This document shows, piece after piece, positions 1 through 7,196 of a DNA stretch of 64,000 nt (its first letter is position 1; each line of letters starts with the position of its first letter). Origin of the DNA: Ferrimonas sediminicola (GTDB taxonomy: Bacteria > Pseudomonadota > Gammaproteobacteria > Enterobacterales > Shewanellaceae); contig NZ_SWCI01000002.1 of assembly GCF_005116715.1 (NCBI RefSeq), forward strand, positions 449,120 to 513,119, in the 5' to 3' direction. The position numbers and the translations under genes are program-made. The notes below the pieces were generated by a model that was not told the origin of the DNA, made no database searches, and worked only from the letters and a program-made list of their open reading frames with translations.

Positions 1-617
1 GCCTTGGCGTTCAGGGTCTCCAGCCGCGTCTTGGCCTGCCTGTGGTTGTCGAACACCTGGCGGGAGATGCGCCCGTAGATCTCGGTGCCGGTCAGCTCCT
101 CCAGCAGCTCGGCGCGCTCGTTGGCGCTGGCGTTGAGGAAGGCGGCAAACTGCCCCTGGGACAGCAGCATCGATTTGGTGAAGCGGCCGAAATCCAGCCC
201 GGTCAGCTGGGCCACCAGCTCCAGCTTGTCCTTGATCTTCTCCGCCAGGATGGTGCCATCGTCGATGCGCACCAGCTCCACCACCGGCGGCTGCAGCTTG
301 CCGTCGGCTGCCAGCCTGGCCCGGCGCTGGCTCCAGAAGGCGCGGTAGCCCTGCCCCTTGACCTCGAACTCCACCTCGGCCAGCGACTCGCCGGTGCCCC
401 GGGTCATCAGCTCGTTCTGGGTGGGCGACACAGACAGCCGCGGCGTCTGGTGGTACAGGGCCAGGCAGATGGCGTCCAGCAGGGTGGTCTTGCCGGCGCC
501 GGTGGGACCGGTGATGGCGAACAGGCCGTTGCCGGCGAAGGGCTCGGCGGTGAAATCCACCTTCCACTCCCCCTTGAGGGAGTTGAGGTTCTTGAATCTC
601 AGGGAGAGGATCTTCAT
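1..617 (-). CDS. sbcC: Exonuclease SbcC, N-terminal part (cut by window start)
   Basis: About 205 N-terminal residues of the large SMC-like ATPase subunit of the SbcCD nuclease, which opens hairpins and trims double-strand ends. The protein starts MKILSLRFKNLNSLKGEW. A Walker A motif (GPTGAGKTT) lies near residues 37-45 and a Q-loop (LLSQGQFAAFL) near residue 150, as expected for an SbcC/Rad50 ATPase head. The coiled coil and the second half of the head lie outside the window. The start codon overlaps the sbcD stop (ATGA), so the two subunits are translationally coupled in the order sbcD-sbcC, as in E. coli. Confidence 0.95.
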   Translation of the reverse strand, partial: MKILSLRFKNLNSLKGEWKVDFTAEPFAGNGLFAITGPTGAGKTTLLDAICLALYHQTPRLSVSPTQNELMTRGTGESLAEVEFEVKGQGYRAFWSQRRARLAADGKLQPPVVELVRIDDGTILAEKIKDKLELVAQLTGLDFGRFTKSMLLSQGQFAAFLNASANERAELLEELTGTEIYGRISRQVFDNHRQAKTRLETLNAK

Positions 618-1915
618 GACTGGGCCTCCTCGGTGTGGCTGGGCTCGGCCTGGTCCCGGAACTCGGCGGGCGCCTCGGGCTTAGATTCCGGCTCAAGATC
701 GGGATCGTCCAGCTGTGACAGCACCTGGTCAAACAGCCCCTGCAGCCGCTGGCGACGCTCGGCCCCCAGCTCCCCGTCGAACAGCTCCTCCTGCAGGCGG
801 CGTTGGAACACCTCCTGGACGCTGAGCTCCGCCAGGGTCTCGTTCTGCTGCTGCTCCAGGGCCTGGGCCCGCAGCTGCCTGGCCCTACGCAGCAACAGCA
901 CCTCCACCGGCAGCCCCTCGGCCAGGGCCTCCACCCGCTGCTGCAGGTCGTTCAGGTACTCGTCGCTCTCCACCTCAATATCCAGCCACACCGGCCGCTC
1001 GGGCGAGGCGTTGGCAAAGCCCTGCAGCTGCTGCTCGATCTCCGCCAGGCTGCCCTTGACCATCGCCATCGGCTGGAAGGCGGGCACCGGCAGCGGGGTG
1101 ATGCTGGCCAGCCTCTGGCCGTCGAACTCCACCATCAGCACCGACTTGTCACTGCCCAGCTCGTCGAAACTCAAGGGAATGGGGGACCCGCAGTAGCGGA
1201 TGTGCTCCTGGCCGCCGACCCGCTGGGGCCGGTGGATATGGCCCAGGGCGATGTACTCCGCCGGCGGGAAATGATCCGAGGGGAAGGCATCCAGGGTGCC
1301 CACGTAGAGATCGCGCACCGACTCGGAGGTGGTCGCCCCCAGGGTGGTCAGGTGGCCGGTGGCGATGATGGGAATCTCCAGTTCTCGCTCCGCCCGCAGT
1401 ACCGCCGCCCGCTCGTACAGGCCACGGTAGTGATCGGCGATCGCCTGCTGCAGGTTCTGGCGCTTGTCGGAGACGCTCTCCCCCGCCTGACTGCGCACCA
1501 GGTCGCGGGGACGCAGATAGGGCACGGCGCACAACAACGCCAGCAGTTCACCCTGATCGTTGGTCAGTTCCAGCAACTGCTCCCCCTCGTCACCGCCGGC
1601 GATCACCCGGGTGTTGAGGTACTCCATCAGCTGGCGGCTCTCGTTGAGGGTCGACACCGAATCGTGGTTGCCGGCCAGCACCACCAGTTGGCACCCCAGC
1701 TTCTGGAAGGAGACCACCAGGCTGTTGAGCAGCGCCCTGGCGTAACTCGGGGGGGTGCCGGTGTCGAACACATCCCCGGCGACGATCACCGCATCGATCC
1801 GGTGAGTGTCGACCTGGGCCAGCAGCCAGGCGAAGAATTCGGCGTGTTCTTGGATTCGGCTCTTGTTGTAGAAGTGCTGCCCAAGGTGCCAGTCAGAGGT
1901 GTGAAGAATGCGCAT
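614..1915 (-). CDS. sbcD: Exonuclease SbcD (Mre11-type nuclease subunit)
   Basis: 433-residue metallophosphoesterase, partner of SbcC in processing DNA hairpins and protein-blocked ends. The Mre11/SbcD motifs appear in order: DWHLG at residues 8-12, GDVFD near 47, GNHDS near 82, ATGH near 190 and GHIHRPQ near 225. The C-terminal part is charged and Glu/Gln-rich and ends in an acidic tail. The length is close to the usual 400-415 plus a short tail. It overlaps sbcC by 4 bp. The 290 bp upstream (1916-2205) show no gene; the next gene, ydjA, runs in the same direction and ends at 2206. Confidence 0.95.
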   Translation of the reverse strand: MRILHTSDWHLGQHFYNKSRIQEHAEFFAWLLAQVDTHRIDAVIVAGDVFDTGTPPSYARALLNSLVVSFQKLGCQLVVLAGNHDSVSTLNESRQLMEYLNTRVIAGGDEGEQLLELTNDQGELLALLCAVPYLRPRDLVRSQAGESVSDKRQNLQQAIADHYRGLYERAAVLRAERELEIPIIATGHLTTLGATTSESVRDLYVGTLDAFPSDHFPPAEYIALGHIHRPQRVGGQEHIRYCGSPIPLSFDELGSDKSVLMVEFDGQRLASITPLPVPAFQPMAMVKGSLAEIEQQLQGFANASPERPVWLDIEVESDEYLNDLQQRVEALAEGLPVEVLLLRRARQLRAQALEQQQNETLAELSVQEVFQRRLQEELFDGELGAERRQRLQGLFDQVLSQLDDPDLEPESKPEAPAEFRDQAEPSHTEEAQS

Positions 1916-2205
1916 CGGCTAAACAGAAAAGGCTTCTTTGAAAACAGGAGGATAACCCTTATCCACGCCAGTTTACAGTTCCCGGTGGCCAAATGGGGGG
2001 ATCTTTACCGGTGAGAACCTGGCCGAGGATGACGGCAACCATTCGGCTACCCTGGTGATTGCCAGTCAACGTCGAACGACGGGGGCGGCTGCCGCCGGCT
2101 CGCCCCGCAGAAGACGCCCCTCAGAACTTCAGGTTAACCAACCGATTGGCATCCTGGTGCTGCCGCGTGAACGCCCCGGCGCAAAAAATTGGCCGCAGGG
2201 TTCCC

Positions 2206-2754
2206 CTACAGGTAGCAGACGTAATCGGCCGGGTCCGGCGACTTCTTGTTGGGCGCCTTGGACAGCGGCGTGCCCAGGTAGAGGAAGCCGACAATCTGGT
2301 CCTCACCCTCGACGCCCAACGCCTGGCGCACCACGGGGTCGAAGGCGTAACTGCCGGTGCGCCAGATCCCACCCAGCCCCAGCGCCTGGGCCGCCATCTG
2401 CATCGCCATGGCGGCGCAGCCGGCACTCAGGTGCTGCTCGATGGCCGGCACCTTGGGGTGGGCCTGCACCTTGGCGATGACGGTGATCACCATGGGCGCC
2501 CGGGTGGGCAGCAGCCTGGCCCGGGCCAGCGCCTCGCCGCTCTCCCCCTTGGCCTGGGCGGCCCGGTAGAAGATCTCGCCCAACTTCAGCAGCCCCTCCC
2601 CCTGGGCAATGACGAACTGCCAGGGGGTCAGCGCCGCGTGATCCGGCGCCTTGACCGCGGCGGCGAGGATGGTGTCCAGCTGGCTGGCGTCCGGGCCCGG
2701 TTCGGTCAGCCGTGGCGAGGAGTGTCGTTGGGTAAGAAGGGTCAGGGCATCCAT
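2206..2754 (-). CDS. ydjA: NAD(P)H nitroreductase, YdjA type
   Basis: 182-residue small nitroreductase-family flavoprotein (FMN, NAD(P)H). The start is placed at the MDALTLLTQRHSSPRL methionine, which aligns with the start of E. coli YdjA (183 residues) as I remember it. Family landmarks are RHSSPRL near the start (FMN phosphate contact), APDHAALTPWQF, SAGCAAMAMQMAAQALGLGG and the ending GFLYLGTP. The physiological substrate of YdjA is not settled. The reading frame stays open upstream of this methionine, but the added residues do not look like the family. Confidence 0.9.
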   Translation of the reverse strand: MDALTLLTQRHSSPRLTEPGPDASQLDTILAAAVKAPDHAALTPWQFVIAQGEGLLKLGEIFYRAAQAKGESGEALARARLLPTRAPMVITVIAKVQAHPKVPAIEQHLSAGCAAMAMQMAAQALGLGGIWRTGSYAFDPVVRQALGVEGEDQIVGFLYLGTPLSKAPNKKSPDPADYVCYL

Positions 2755-2902
2755 GGCCGCTCCTGCAAATGGGAATGATTTAGCCAACACTCTACCAGAG
2801 AAGTGCTGCGCAAAAGACACCCCGCCATTTTCAGCGGCTCGATTGCCGTTATCGGCTTTCTCGACCATATTTATTGCAGGCCATTCATATACAGGGGAAA
2901 AA

Positions 2903-3355
2903 ATGATGAAAAGGACCAGCCTGACTCTCGCGACCCTGCTCGGCGTCGCCCTGTCCCTCGGCGTCCAGGCAGATGGGGGTGGCCCCGGCGGCCCGGGCAG
3001 CCAGGAACCCCAGCAGGCCAACCAGGCGCACAAGGCACGACAGCAGCAACAGCGTGACGCCCGCAAGGCCCTGCAGGCGCAGGAACGCCAGGCCAGTAAG
3101 GACCAGCGGACGGTTGAGCGCGAAGCGAGAAAGAACCGGGAGGAGTTGCAGCGCAGCGCCCGAAAACGGCAGGACGCCGAGCGGCGCCAGGCCCGCAAGG
3201 ACCAGCACCAGTATGACCGGGAGGCGCGCCAGGAGCGCGACGAGTATCAGCGCGAAGCCCGCAGGGAACAGAGCGAATTTGAGCGCGAGGCGAGGAAAGC
3301 GCAGCAGGAGTCGCAGCGCGAGGGGCGAAAGGCCAAGAACGGCAACAAAGAGTAG
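2903..3355 (+). CDS. Exported Arg/Glu/Gln-rich low-complexity protein
   Basis: 150 residues. A Lys/Arg start and hydrophobic stretch (TLATLLGVALSLGVQA) form a signal peptide with probable cleavage after VQA. The mature part starts with a short Gly/Pro run and then is almost wholly charged and Gln-rich, with recurring EARK/REAR/QREA patterns that should form one long helix or coiled coil. The start was chosen at the first of two adjacent ATGs, which follow a GGGG purine tract, and because the signal peptide begins there. No family recognised; similar sequences are common as 'hypothetical' in Alteromonadales. A 34-bp perfect palindrome follows 26 bp after the stop. Confidence 0.7.
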   Translation: MMKRTSLTLATLLGVALSLGVQADGGGPGGPGSQEPQQANQAHKARQQQQRDARKALQAQERQASKDQRTVEREARKNREELQRSARKRQDAERRQARKDQHQYDREARQERDEYQREARREQSEFEREARKAQQESQREGRKAKNGNKE

Positions 3356-3381
3356 GCTCGAAGCCCACCTCCTGACGCGTG

Positions 3382-3415
3382 CCATGAGAGCCCCGCCTAG
3401 GCGGGGCTCTCATGG
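3382..3415. terminator. 34-bp perfect palindrome, probable terminator
   Basis: Two 17-base halves are exact reverse complements with no spacer; the centre is CCTAGG. It contains the GC-rich core GAGAGCCCCGCC / GGCGGGGCTCTC. It follows the exported-protein gene directly and marks the left border of the low-GC accessory island. No T-run follows, so termination strength is uncertain. Confidence 0.6.
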
Positions 3416-3491
3416 TATTGGAGTGTGGAAGGTGTGACGACCCACAACAGGGGGCGTCCGGCCCGGGACCGAGCTAATTAGGGTTGGAAAT

Positions 3492-3564
3492 GGTCGCTCA
3501 CCGGGGTGTCCAAGCCGGCCTTTTGGGGCCCGGCATGGACAGAACTGTGCCTATAGACAGGGGG
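3492..3564. repeat. 73-bp direct repeat, left copy
   Basis: Matches 7022-7094 at 69 of 73 positions in the same orientation. It contains a strong imperfect hairpin (arms TGTCCAAGCCGG and CCGGCATGGACA around a CCTTTTGGGGC loop). In this copy the right part reads CTGT-GCCTATAG-ACAG (3545-3560), which has the spacing of a LexA half-site pair; the right copy has lost it. The two copies bracket a 3.46-kb segment with two unknown genes and the IS110 element. Confidence 0.85.
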
Positions 3565-3612
3565 CCTCAAGCAGGGCCGCAGTGTTGCTGCGTCCCTTGG
3601 CTTGTACGGGTT

Positions 3613-4125
3613 TTAACCGTGAGAGGCACTGGCTCGTTGAGAGCCCTCTTGGATACACGCTTTGAAATTACCCACTGAAATTTCTTTTGCGTGAAGCTCA
3701 ATCCCGCCTGCATTTTTGTAGGTTGTATAATCCTTATTTGGCATGTCAGTTGATATATACCAGGCATTACCATCAATATTCTCCGAGCATGAACCAGGGA
3801 ATGTGAGTGTCCAGGTACTCCTCAGAAAGCATTTCTTTTCCGTTTGAATGTAGGTGCCCTCGGTTTTTACAGTATCACCTTTGGAGCCAAATATTTGCGT
3901 AATCGTCACTTCCGTTGCAGGACCATCAATGCCGCCCGCGTGTTTATTTATAAAGAAGTTCCAATTGCCTTTCAGTTTGCTATTTTCCAATATAAAGCTG
4001 TCACACTTTGAAATCCCGTAATCATGAAAAGCCTTTAATAAAGTCTGGTCGTCGTTCGCTAAAGCCGGATTGACCAAAGCAACCCCAAAAGAAAGTGTTG
4101 ACGCGATCATTAGTTTTGTTTTCAT
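3613..4125 (-). CDS. Exported protein of unknown function (accessory island)
   Basis: 170 residues with a clear signal peptide (MKTKLMIASTLSFGVALVNPALA, cleavage before NDD). The mature protein has four cysteines (in SKCDS, KKCFL, GSCSE and KACIQ), which fits a disulfide-bonded periplasmic or secreted fold. No family recognised. The gene is far more AT-rich than the core genes on either side, has its own AT-rich upstream region, and runs leftward like the other two unknown island genes, so it is probably horizontally acquired. No attC could be recognised next to its stop, so I do not call it an integron cassette. Confidence 0.75.
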   Translation of the reverse strand: MKTKLMIASTLSFGVALVNPALANDDQTLLKAFHDYGISKCDSFILENSKLKGNWNFFINKHAGGIDGPATEVTITQIFGSKGDTVKTEGTYIQTEKKCFLRSTWTLTFPGSCSENIDGNAWYISTDMPNKDYTTYKNAGGIELHAKEISVGNFKACIQEGSQRASASHG

Positions 4126-4514
4126 CTATTGTCCCCTAAACTCAAAGGTAATGTGTTTGGTTTGATTGATCTATAGCGCCCTGCCCAAGAGACGCAAAAA
4201 AGTAACTTTCAACAATTGTCAAGGCGCAAGCGAAAGCCAGCCTTGTTTCAACTCGACTGCAGTTCCTCGTTAAATGTTCAAAAGGTTTGGTGCAGTGACG
4301 ATAGCTAGGAAAACATACATCATCACGCTACCGACCGACTTCAACTTTGCCTCTCAATCTGTCACTACGCTTGAACTTTAGCAACCTCCCTATTAAATTT
4401 CACTAGGTACTTAGCGCACTCAACTTCATCCTTGCTGCATGAGATTTTTCAGCCACACCTTTCGCAGGTGGGGAAGTAGAATTTGCCCTCAACCTTAAAT
4501 TTGTTTCAGGCTAA
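4126..4514. other. 389-bp AT-rich gap in the island, no gene seen
   Basis: No plausible coding region on either strand. The part next to 4125 holds the upstream region of the exported-protein gene, including a TTGACA-like hexamer on the minus strand near 4217. The part next to 4514 lies downstream of the DUF218 gene. I looked for attC cores (RYYYAAC...GTTRRRY with paired inner arms) and found none that convinced me. Confidence 0.5.
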
Positions 4515-5561
4515 TCATAACAGAATGAAACAAGCCAAGCATTGACTCCGATGATTATGCATTGAAAACTCAGCACCTTCATGTTCACTCAATTTATGAC
4601 ACATAACGCTCCGCATATCTCGTGAATATGATCTCCAGACGATATCTCTGTCAAAAAACTGAAGAAAGACAACAATAGCCATCGTCAAAAGAATAATGGT
4701 TACTGCAGGCTTAACCCTCAAATTGATGCCACAAAACTTAGTTTCATTTTTAGTTGATGAAAGGCCAGGTACGCCATATATCTTCTCTACTGTATTGAGG
4801 ACCCTTCTTGCCGATGCTGCGGTATTGGCAAAGCGGGAATACAAATGCCACAACAAAAAAACAACCACAAAGATTCCTGCGGCAGATACACTCAACGACA
4901 TTGGGTCGCTGCTAGACACCTTTTCCGTAAAGAGAAAACTAAAAACAACAAAGGCACCTGCAATTGCAAAATAGGAAACAGTATCGTAGTGCCTTACTTC
5001 ATACCCAAGATTAGCATAGCCTTGAGAAGGGAAGTGATTTAGATCATAGTTTGATATATCCACCCATTTTTCTTTCAGCTCCGCGATTGCGCGCTTTTCA
5101 TGGCTAATCTGTTTAGATAAAAGGGCTTTGTTTGATGAGTTCTTTGATGCTTCATAAGTCAAGTGATATTGCTGCAAGACTCGACCGAATATATACTTTA
5201 CTCGCATCATGTGAAATTCAGATGTAATGACATGAACTTCTCCAACCTCCCCCATGCCATTGAGAAACTTTAAAACTCCAAAAGCATCTTCCAATGTATT
5301 GGAAGTTTTAGTATGAGGCAAAATCCTATCAGGATTGATTCCTTCCCCTACTAAATACGAACCCAATAATTTTCCATGAGGTGTTGATGATGCGTTGAAA
5401 TTCTTTCCGAAAGACCCCGTCGGGATTACTGAGTATTCACCATTGTTTTTCAAAAAGTCAATTGCGGCATTGGCCCGAAAAATGGTCGTCTCGGAAAGAT
5501 TTTCGTCTTCATCATTTTCATTCCCCAGAAGCACCAATATCTTAATTCCCTCACGACTCAT
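4515..5561 (-). CDS. DUF218 (YdcF/ElyC-like) domain fused to a membrane domain
   Basis: 348 residues in two parts. Residues about 6-160 are a DUF218 domain: ILVLLGNEND at the start, a RANAAIDFL helix, TGSFG, the TSNTLEDAFG motif and VITSEFHMMRVKYIFGR all match the YdcF/SanA/ElyC pattern. The second half has two adjacent membrane segments (YFAIAGAFVVFSFLF and SVSAAGIFVVVFLLWHLY), a charged linker ending in VEKIYGVPG, and a third membrane segment (AVTIILLTMAIVVFLQFF). That layout resembles small membrane modules common in accessory regions. Low GC suggests transfer. The DUF218 reaction is not established; the name describes the domains only. Confidence 0.75.
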   Translation of the reverse strand: MSREGIKILVLLGNENDEDENLSETTIFRANAAIDFLKNNGEYSVIPTGSFGKNFNASSTPHGKLLGSYLVGEGINPDRILPHTKTSNTLEDAFGVLKFLNGMGEVGEVHVITSEFHMMRVKYIFGRVLQQYHLTYEASKNSSNKALLSKQISHEKRAIAELKEKWVDISNYDLNHFPSQGYANLGYEVRHYDTVSYFAIAGAFVVFSFLFTEKVSSSDPMSLSVSAAGIFVVVFLLWHLYSRFANTAASARRVLNTVEKIYGVPGLSSTKNETKFCGINLRVKPAVTIILLTMAIVVFLQFFDRDIVWRSYSRDMRSVMCHKLSEHEGAEFSMHNHRSQCLACFILL

Positions 5562-5627
5562 CTCGCCTCCCTAATATCTATCTTGCAAAAAGTTGGATGC
5601 CTAGACATCATGATTCCCTGTGCGAGT

Positions 5628-5709
5628 GTCGGCCTCCTGCGTTTTATCGTGGGTTAGTAAAACCAGAGCCACACTGTTTGTTAGGCATCAAACACCGCAG
5701 GAGGTCGAC
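5628..5709 (+). promoter_or_regulatory. Hairpin that would hide the transposase ribosome binding site
   Basis: The arms 5628-5641 and 5696-5709 pair over 14 positions (13 Watson-Crick and one G-U), with a 54-nt loop. The right arm contains the Shine-Dalgarno GCAGGAGG and ends at the base before the ATG (5710). In a read-through transcript from outside the element this stem would close off translation. A transcript starting inside the loop would lack the left arm and be translated. Similar protection is known for other IS families. Confidence 0.6.
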
Positions 5710-6837
5710 ATGGTTAAAATTAACACACTTTTCGTCGGACTGGACGTACACAAGGAAAGCACTGATGTCGCTTTGATTTCCGATTCGATGGGGGACACTG
5801 TGCGCTACTACGGCACGGTTTCCACCAACATTAGGGCCTTCGACAAATTGCTGAAACAGCAGGCGACCAAGGCCAATCAACTCTGTGTTGTCTATGAAGC
5901 CGGTCCGTGTGGCTTCTGGCTCTACCGCCATCTCCAAAATCGAGGTATCGACTGCTGGGTCATTGCTCCTGCCCTCATTCCAAAAGCTCCCGGAGACAGG
6001 GTTAAGACCGACAGGCGCGATGCCTGTGCCTTAGCTCGTCTGGCCCGCTCTGGTGATATCGCACCCATTTATGTTCCTGACGCCAGAGATGAGGCGATCC
6101 GCGACCTCATTCGCTGCCGTGAGGATGCCATGTTGGACCTGCGCCAGGCTCGCCAACGTCTCAAGTCGTTCCTGCTTCGCAATGGCCATCCCTGTAGTGG
6201 CCGCCAAAACTGGACCGACGCCTATAAGCGTCATTTGGCCGACATCCACTTCCTCGAACCTGCCCAGAAGATCACCTTCCAGGATTATATCCACACCGTC
6301 ACCGAGCGTTACGAGCGGCTGCAGCGCCTCGAGGTCGAAATGGAGACAATGGCCGAATCCTGGCGCTGGTATCCCTTGGTACAACAATTCACCGTGCTTC
6401 GAGGCATCCGCTTCCTGTCGGCCATCACCCTAATGGCGGAGTTGGGAGACTTGAGGCGCTTCTCCAGCCCCAGACAGTTGATGAATTTTGTTGGCCTCAC
6501 TCCCAACGAGTACTCCAGCGGCGCCAGGGAGAAGCGTGGCCACATCACCAAGTGTGGCAATACCCATGCGCGACGCATCCTGATTGAAGCCGCCTGGTCC
6601 TACCGCTTCAGCCCCAAAGTCTCACGTGACCTGCAGATACGCCAGCAGCACCACTCTCCCAAACTGCAGCAGCGCTCCTGGGAGATTCAGCTGCGGCTGT
6701 GCGCCCGCTTTCGGCGCTTGCAGGCGCGGGGCAAGGAGTACAACAAGGTGGTTACCGCCGTCGCCAGAGAGTTCACTGGCTACCTCTGGGACATTGCTCA
6801 GCGCTTTGAACCAGAGCGACGCGTCCACTTGGGTTAA
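5710..6837 (+). CDS. IS110-family transposase (DEDD recombinase)
   Basis: 375 residues. The N-terminal RuvC-like DEDD domain shows D12 (GLDVHKES), E63 (VYEAG) and D101/D104 (KTDRRDA). The C-terminal Tnp_20 domain shows NFVGLTPNEYSSGAREKRG, then HITKCGNTHARRILIEAAW, with the catalytic serine expected in the SSG stretch. Length and both domains are intact, so it is probably functional. An upstream extension of 30 codons exists, but the start at 5710 has the strong GCAGGAGG site and the MVKINTLFVGLDVHKE opening typical of the family. Enzymes of this family are guided by a structured bridge RNA encoded in the element's non-coding end. Confidence 0.95.
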   Translation: MVKINTLFVGLDVHKESTDVALISDSMGDTVRYYGTVSTNIRAFDKLLKQQATKANQLCVVYEAGPCGFWLYRHLQNRGIDCWVIAPALIPKAPGDRVKTDRRDACALARLARSGDIAPIYVPDARDEAIRDLIRCREDAMLDLRQARQRLKSFLLRNGHPCSGRQNWTDAYKRHLADIHFLEPAQKITFQDYIHTVTERYERLQRLEVEMETMAESWRWYPLVQQFTVLRGIRFLSAITLMAELGDLRRFSSPRQLMNFVGLTPNEYSSGAREKRGHITKCGNTHARRILIEAAWSYRFSPKVSRDLQIRQQHHSPKLQQRSWEIQLRLCARFRRLQARGKEYNKVVTAVAREFTGYLWDIAQRFEPERRVHLG

Positions 6838-7021
6838 CAATCAGGAAAACCATCCTGGTGAGACAGACCGGCGGCAGTGGTGAGAGCAACCCTCGACGGC
6901 GTTAGGCGTTCAAATACGCGATCCTAGAATGAGGCAAGGCTCCAGCGGCGCAAACAAGTAATGCGGATAACCAAACCCGCGAATATCAGCAAGGTCAACC
7001 GCCGAACATTGACTTGCCAAA
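6838..7021. other. Non-coding region right of the transposase gene
   Basis: 184 bp between the transposase stop and the right 73-bp repeat, with no gene seen. It holds a GTTAGGC heptamer at 6901-6907 and a small CAGG/CCTG hairpin just after the stop. In the IS1111 branch of the IS110 family the guiding bridge RNA is encoded in such a right-end region. Whether this element belongs to that branch is not clear from the sequence. Confidence 0.4.
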
Positions 7022-7094
7022 GGTCGCTCACCGGGGTGTCCAAGCCGGCCTTTTGGGGCCCGGCCTGGACAGATCTTTGCCTATTGACAGGGGG
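7022..7094. repeat. 73-bp direct repeat, right copy
   Basis: Second copy of the element at 3492-3564, same orientation, four mismatches. The hairpin arms are kept (TGTCCAAGCCGG / CCGGCCTGGACA), but the CTGT half of the LexA-like pattern is mutated to CTTT. It ends 5 bp from the R' end of the attC at 7100, so the integron cassette abuts this repeat. Confidence 0.85.
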
Positions 7095-7099
7095 AATCA

Positions 7100-7196
7100 T
7101 ATCAACGCCGCATTAAGGTGTGAGCGACGTTTGGCTATACTTGAGCGAAGCGAAAATGCCAAGCGTTGCGAATCACTCTTAAATGCTTTGTTAGGC
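7100..7196 (-). repeat. Integron attC recombination site (Vibrio-like)
   Basis: Read on the minus strand, the 97-bp site starts with the core R'' GCCTAAC (7196-7190) and ends with GTTGATA (7106-7100), a GTT core with a degenerate 3' end as expected at the last cassette of an array. The inner arms GCATTTAAGAGTGA and TCACACCTTAATGC pair with one extra unpaired T, the typical extrahelical base. A second stem pairs CGCTTGGC with GCCAAACG. The stop codon of the gene at 7191 lies inside R'', a usual cassette feature. The central AACGC-TTGGCATTTT part resembles Vibrio repeats. Confidence 0.9.

Larger units (their letters stand above)
5605..6907 (+). mobile_element. IS110-family insertion sequence (ends approximate)
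   Basis: One transposase gene (5710-6837) with short non-coding flanks. IS110 elements lack terminal inverted repeats and usually leave no long target duplication, so the ends cannot be read directly; the limits given are a guess. The heptamer GTTAGGC occurs on both sides (5680-5686 and 6901-6907), each followed by a related string (ATCAAACAC and GTTCAAATAC). That heptamer is also the attC core of the neighbouring cassette. Some IS110/IS1111 relatives insert specifically into attC sites. The right flank could run on to about 7021. Confidence 0.7.

Noticed and set aside
2121-2205. C-terminus of an outer-membrane receptor (string RLVNLKF) in the gap before sbcD
   Set aside because: The match is only a handful of residues, without an upstream barrel pattern.
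3575-3597. Possible attC after the exported-protein gene
   Set aside because: There is a GC-rich hairpin (GGGCCGCAG / CTGCGTCCC) but no RYYYAAC/GTTRRRY cores.
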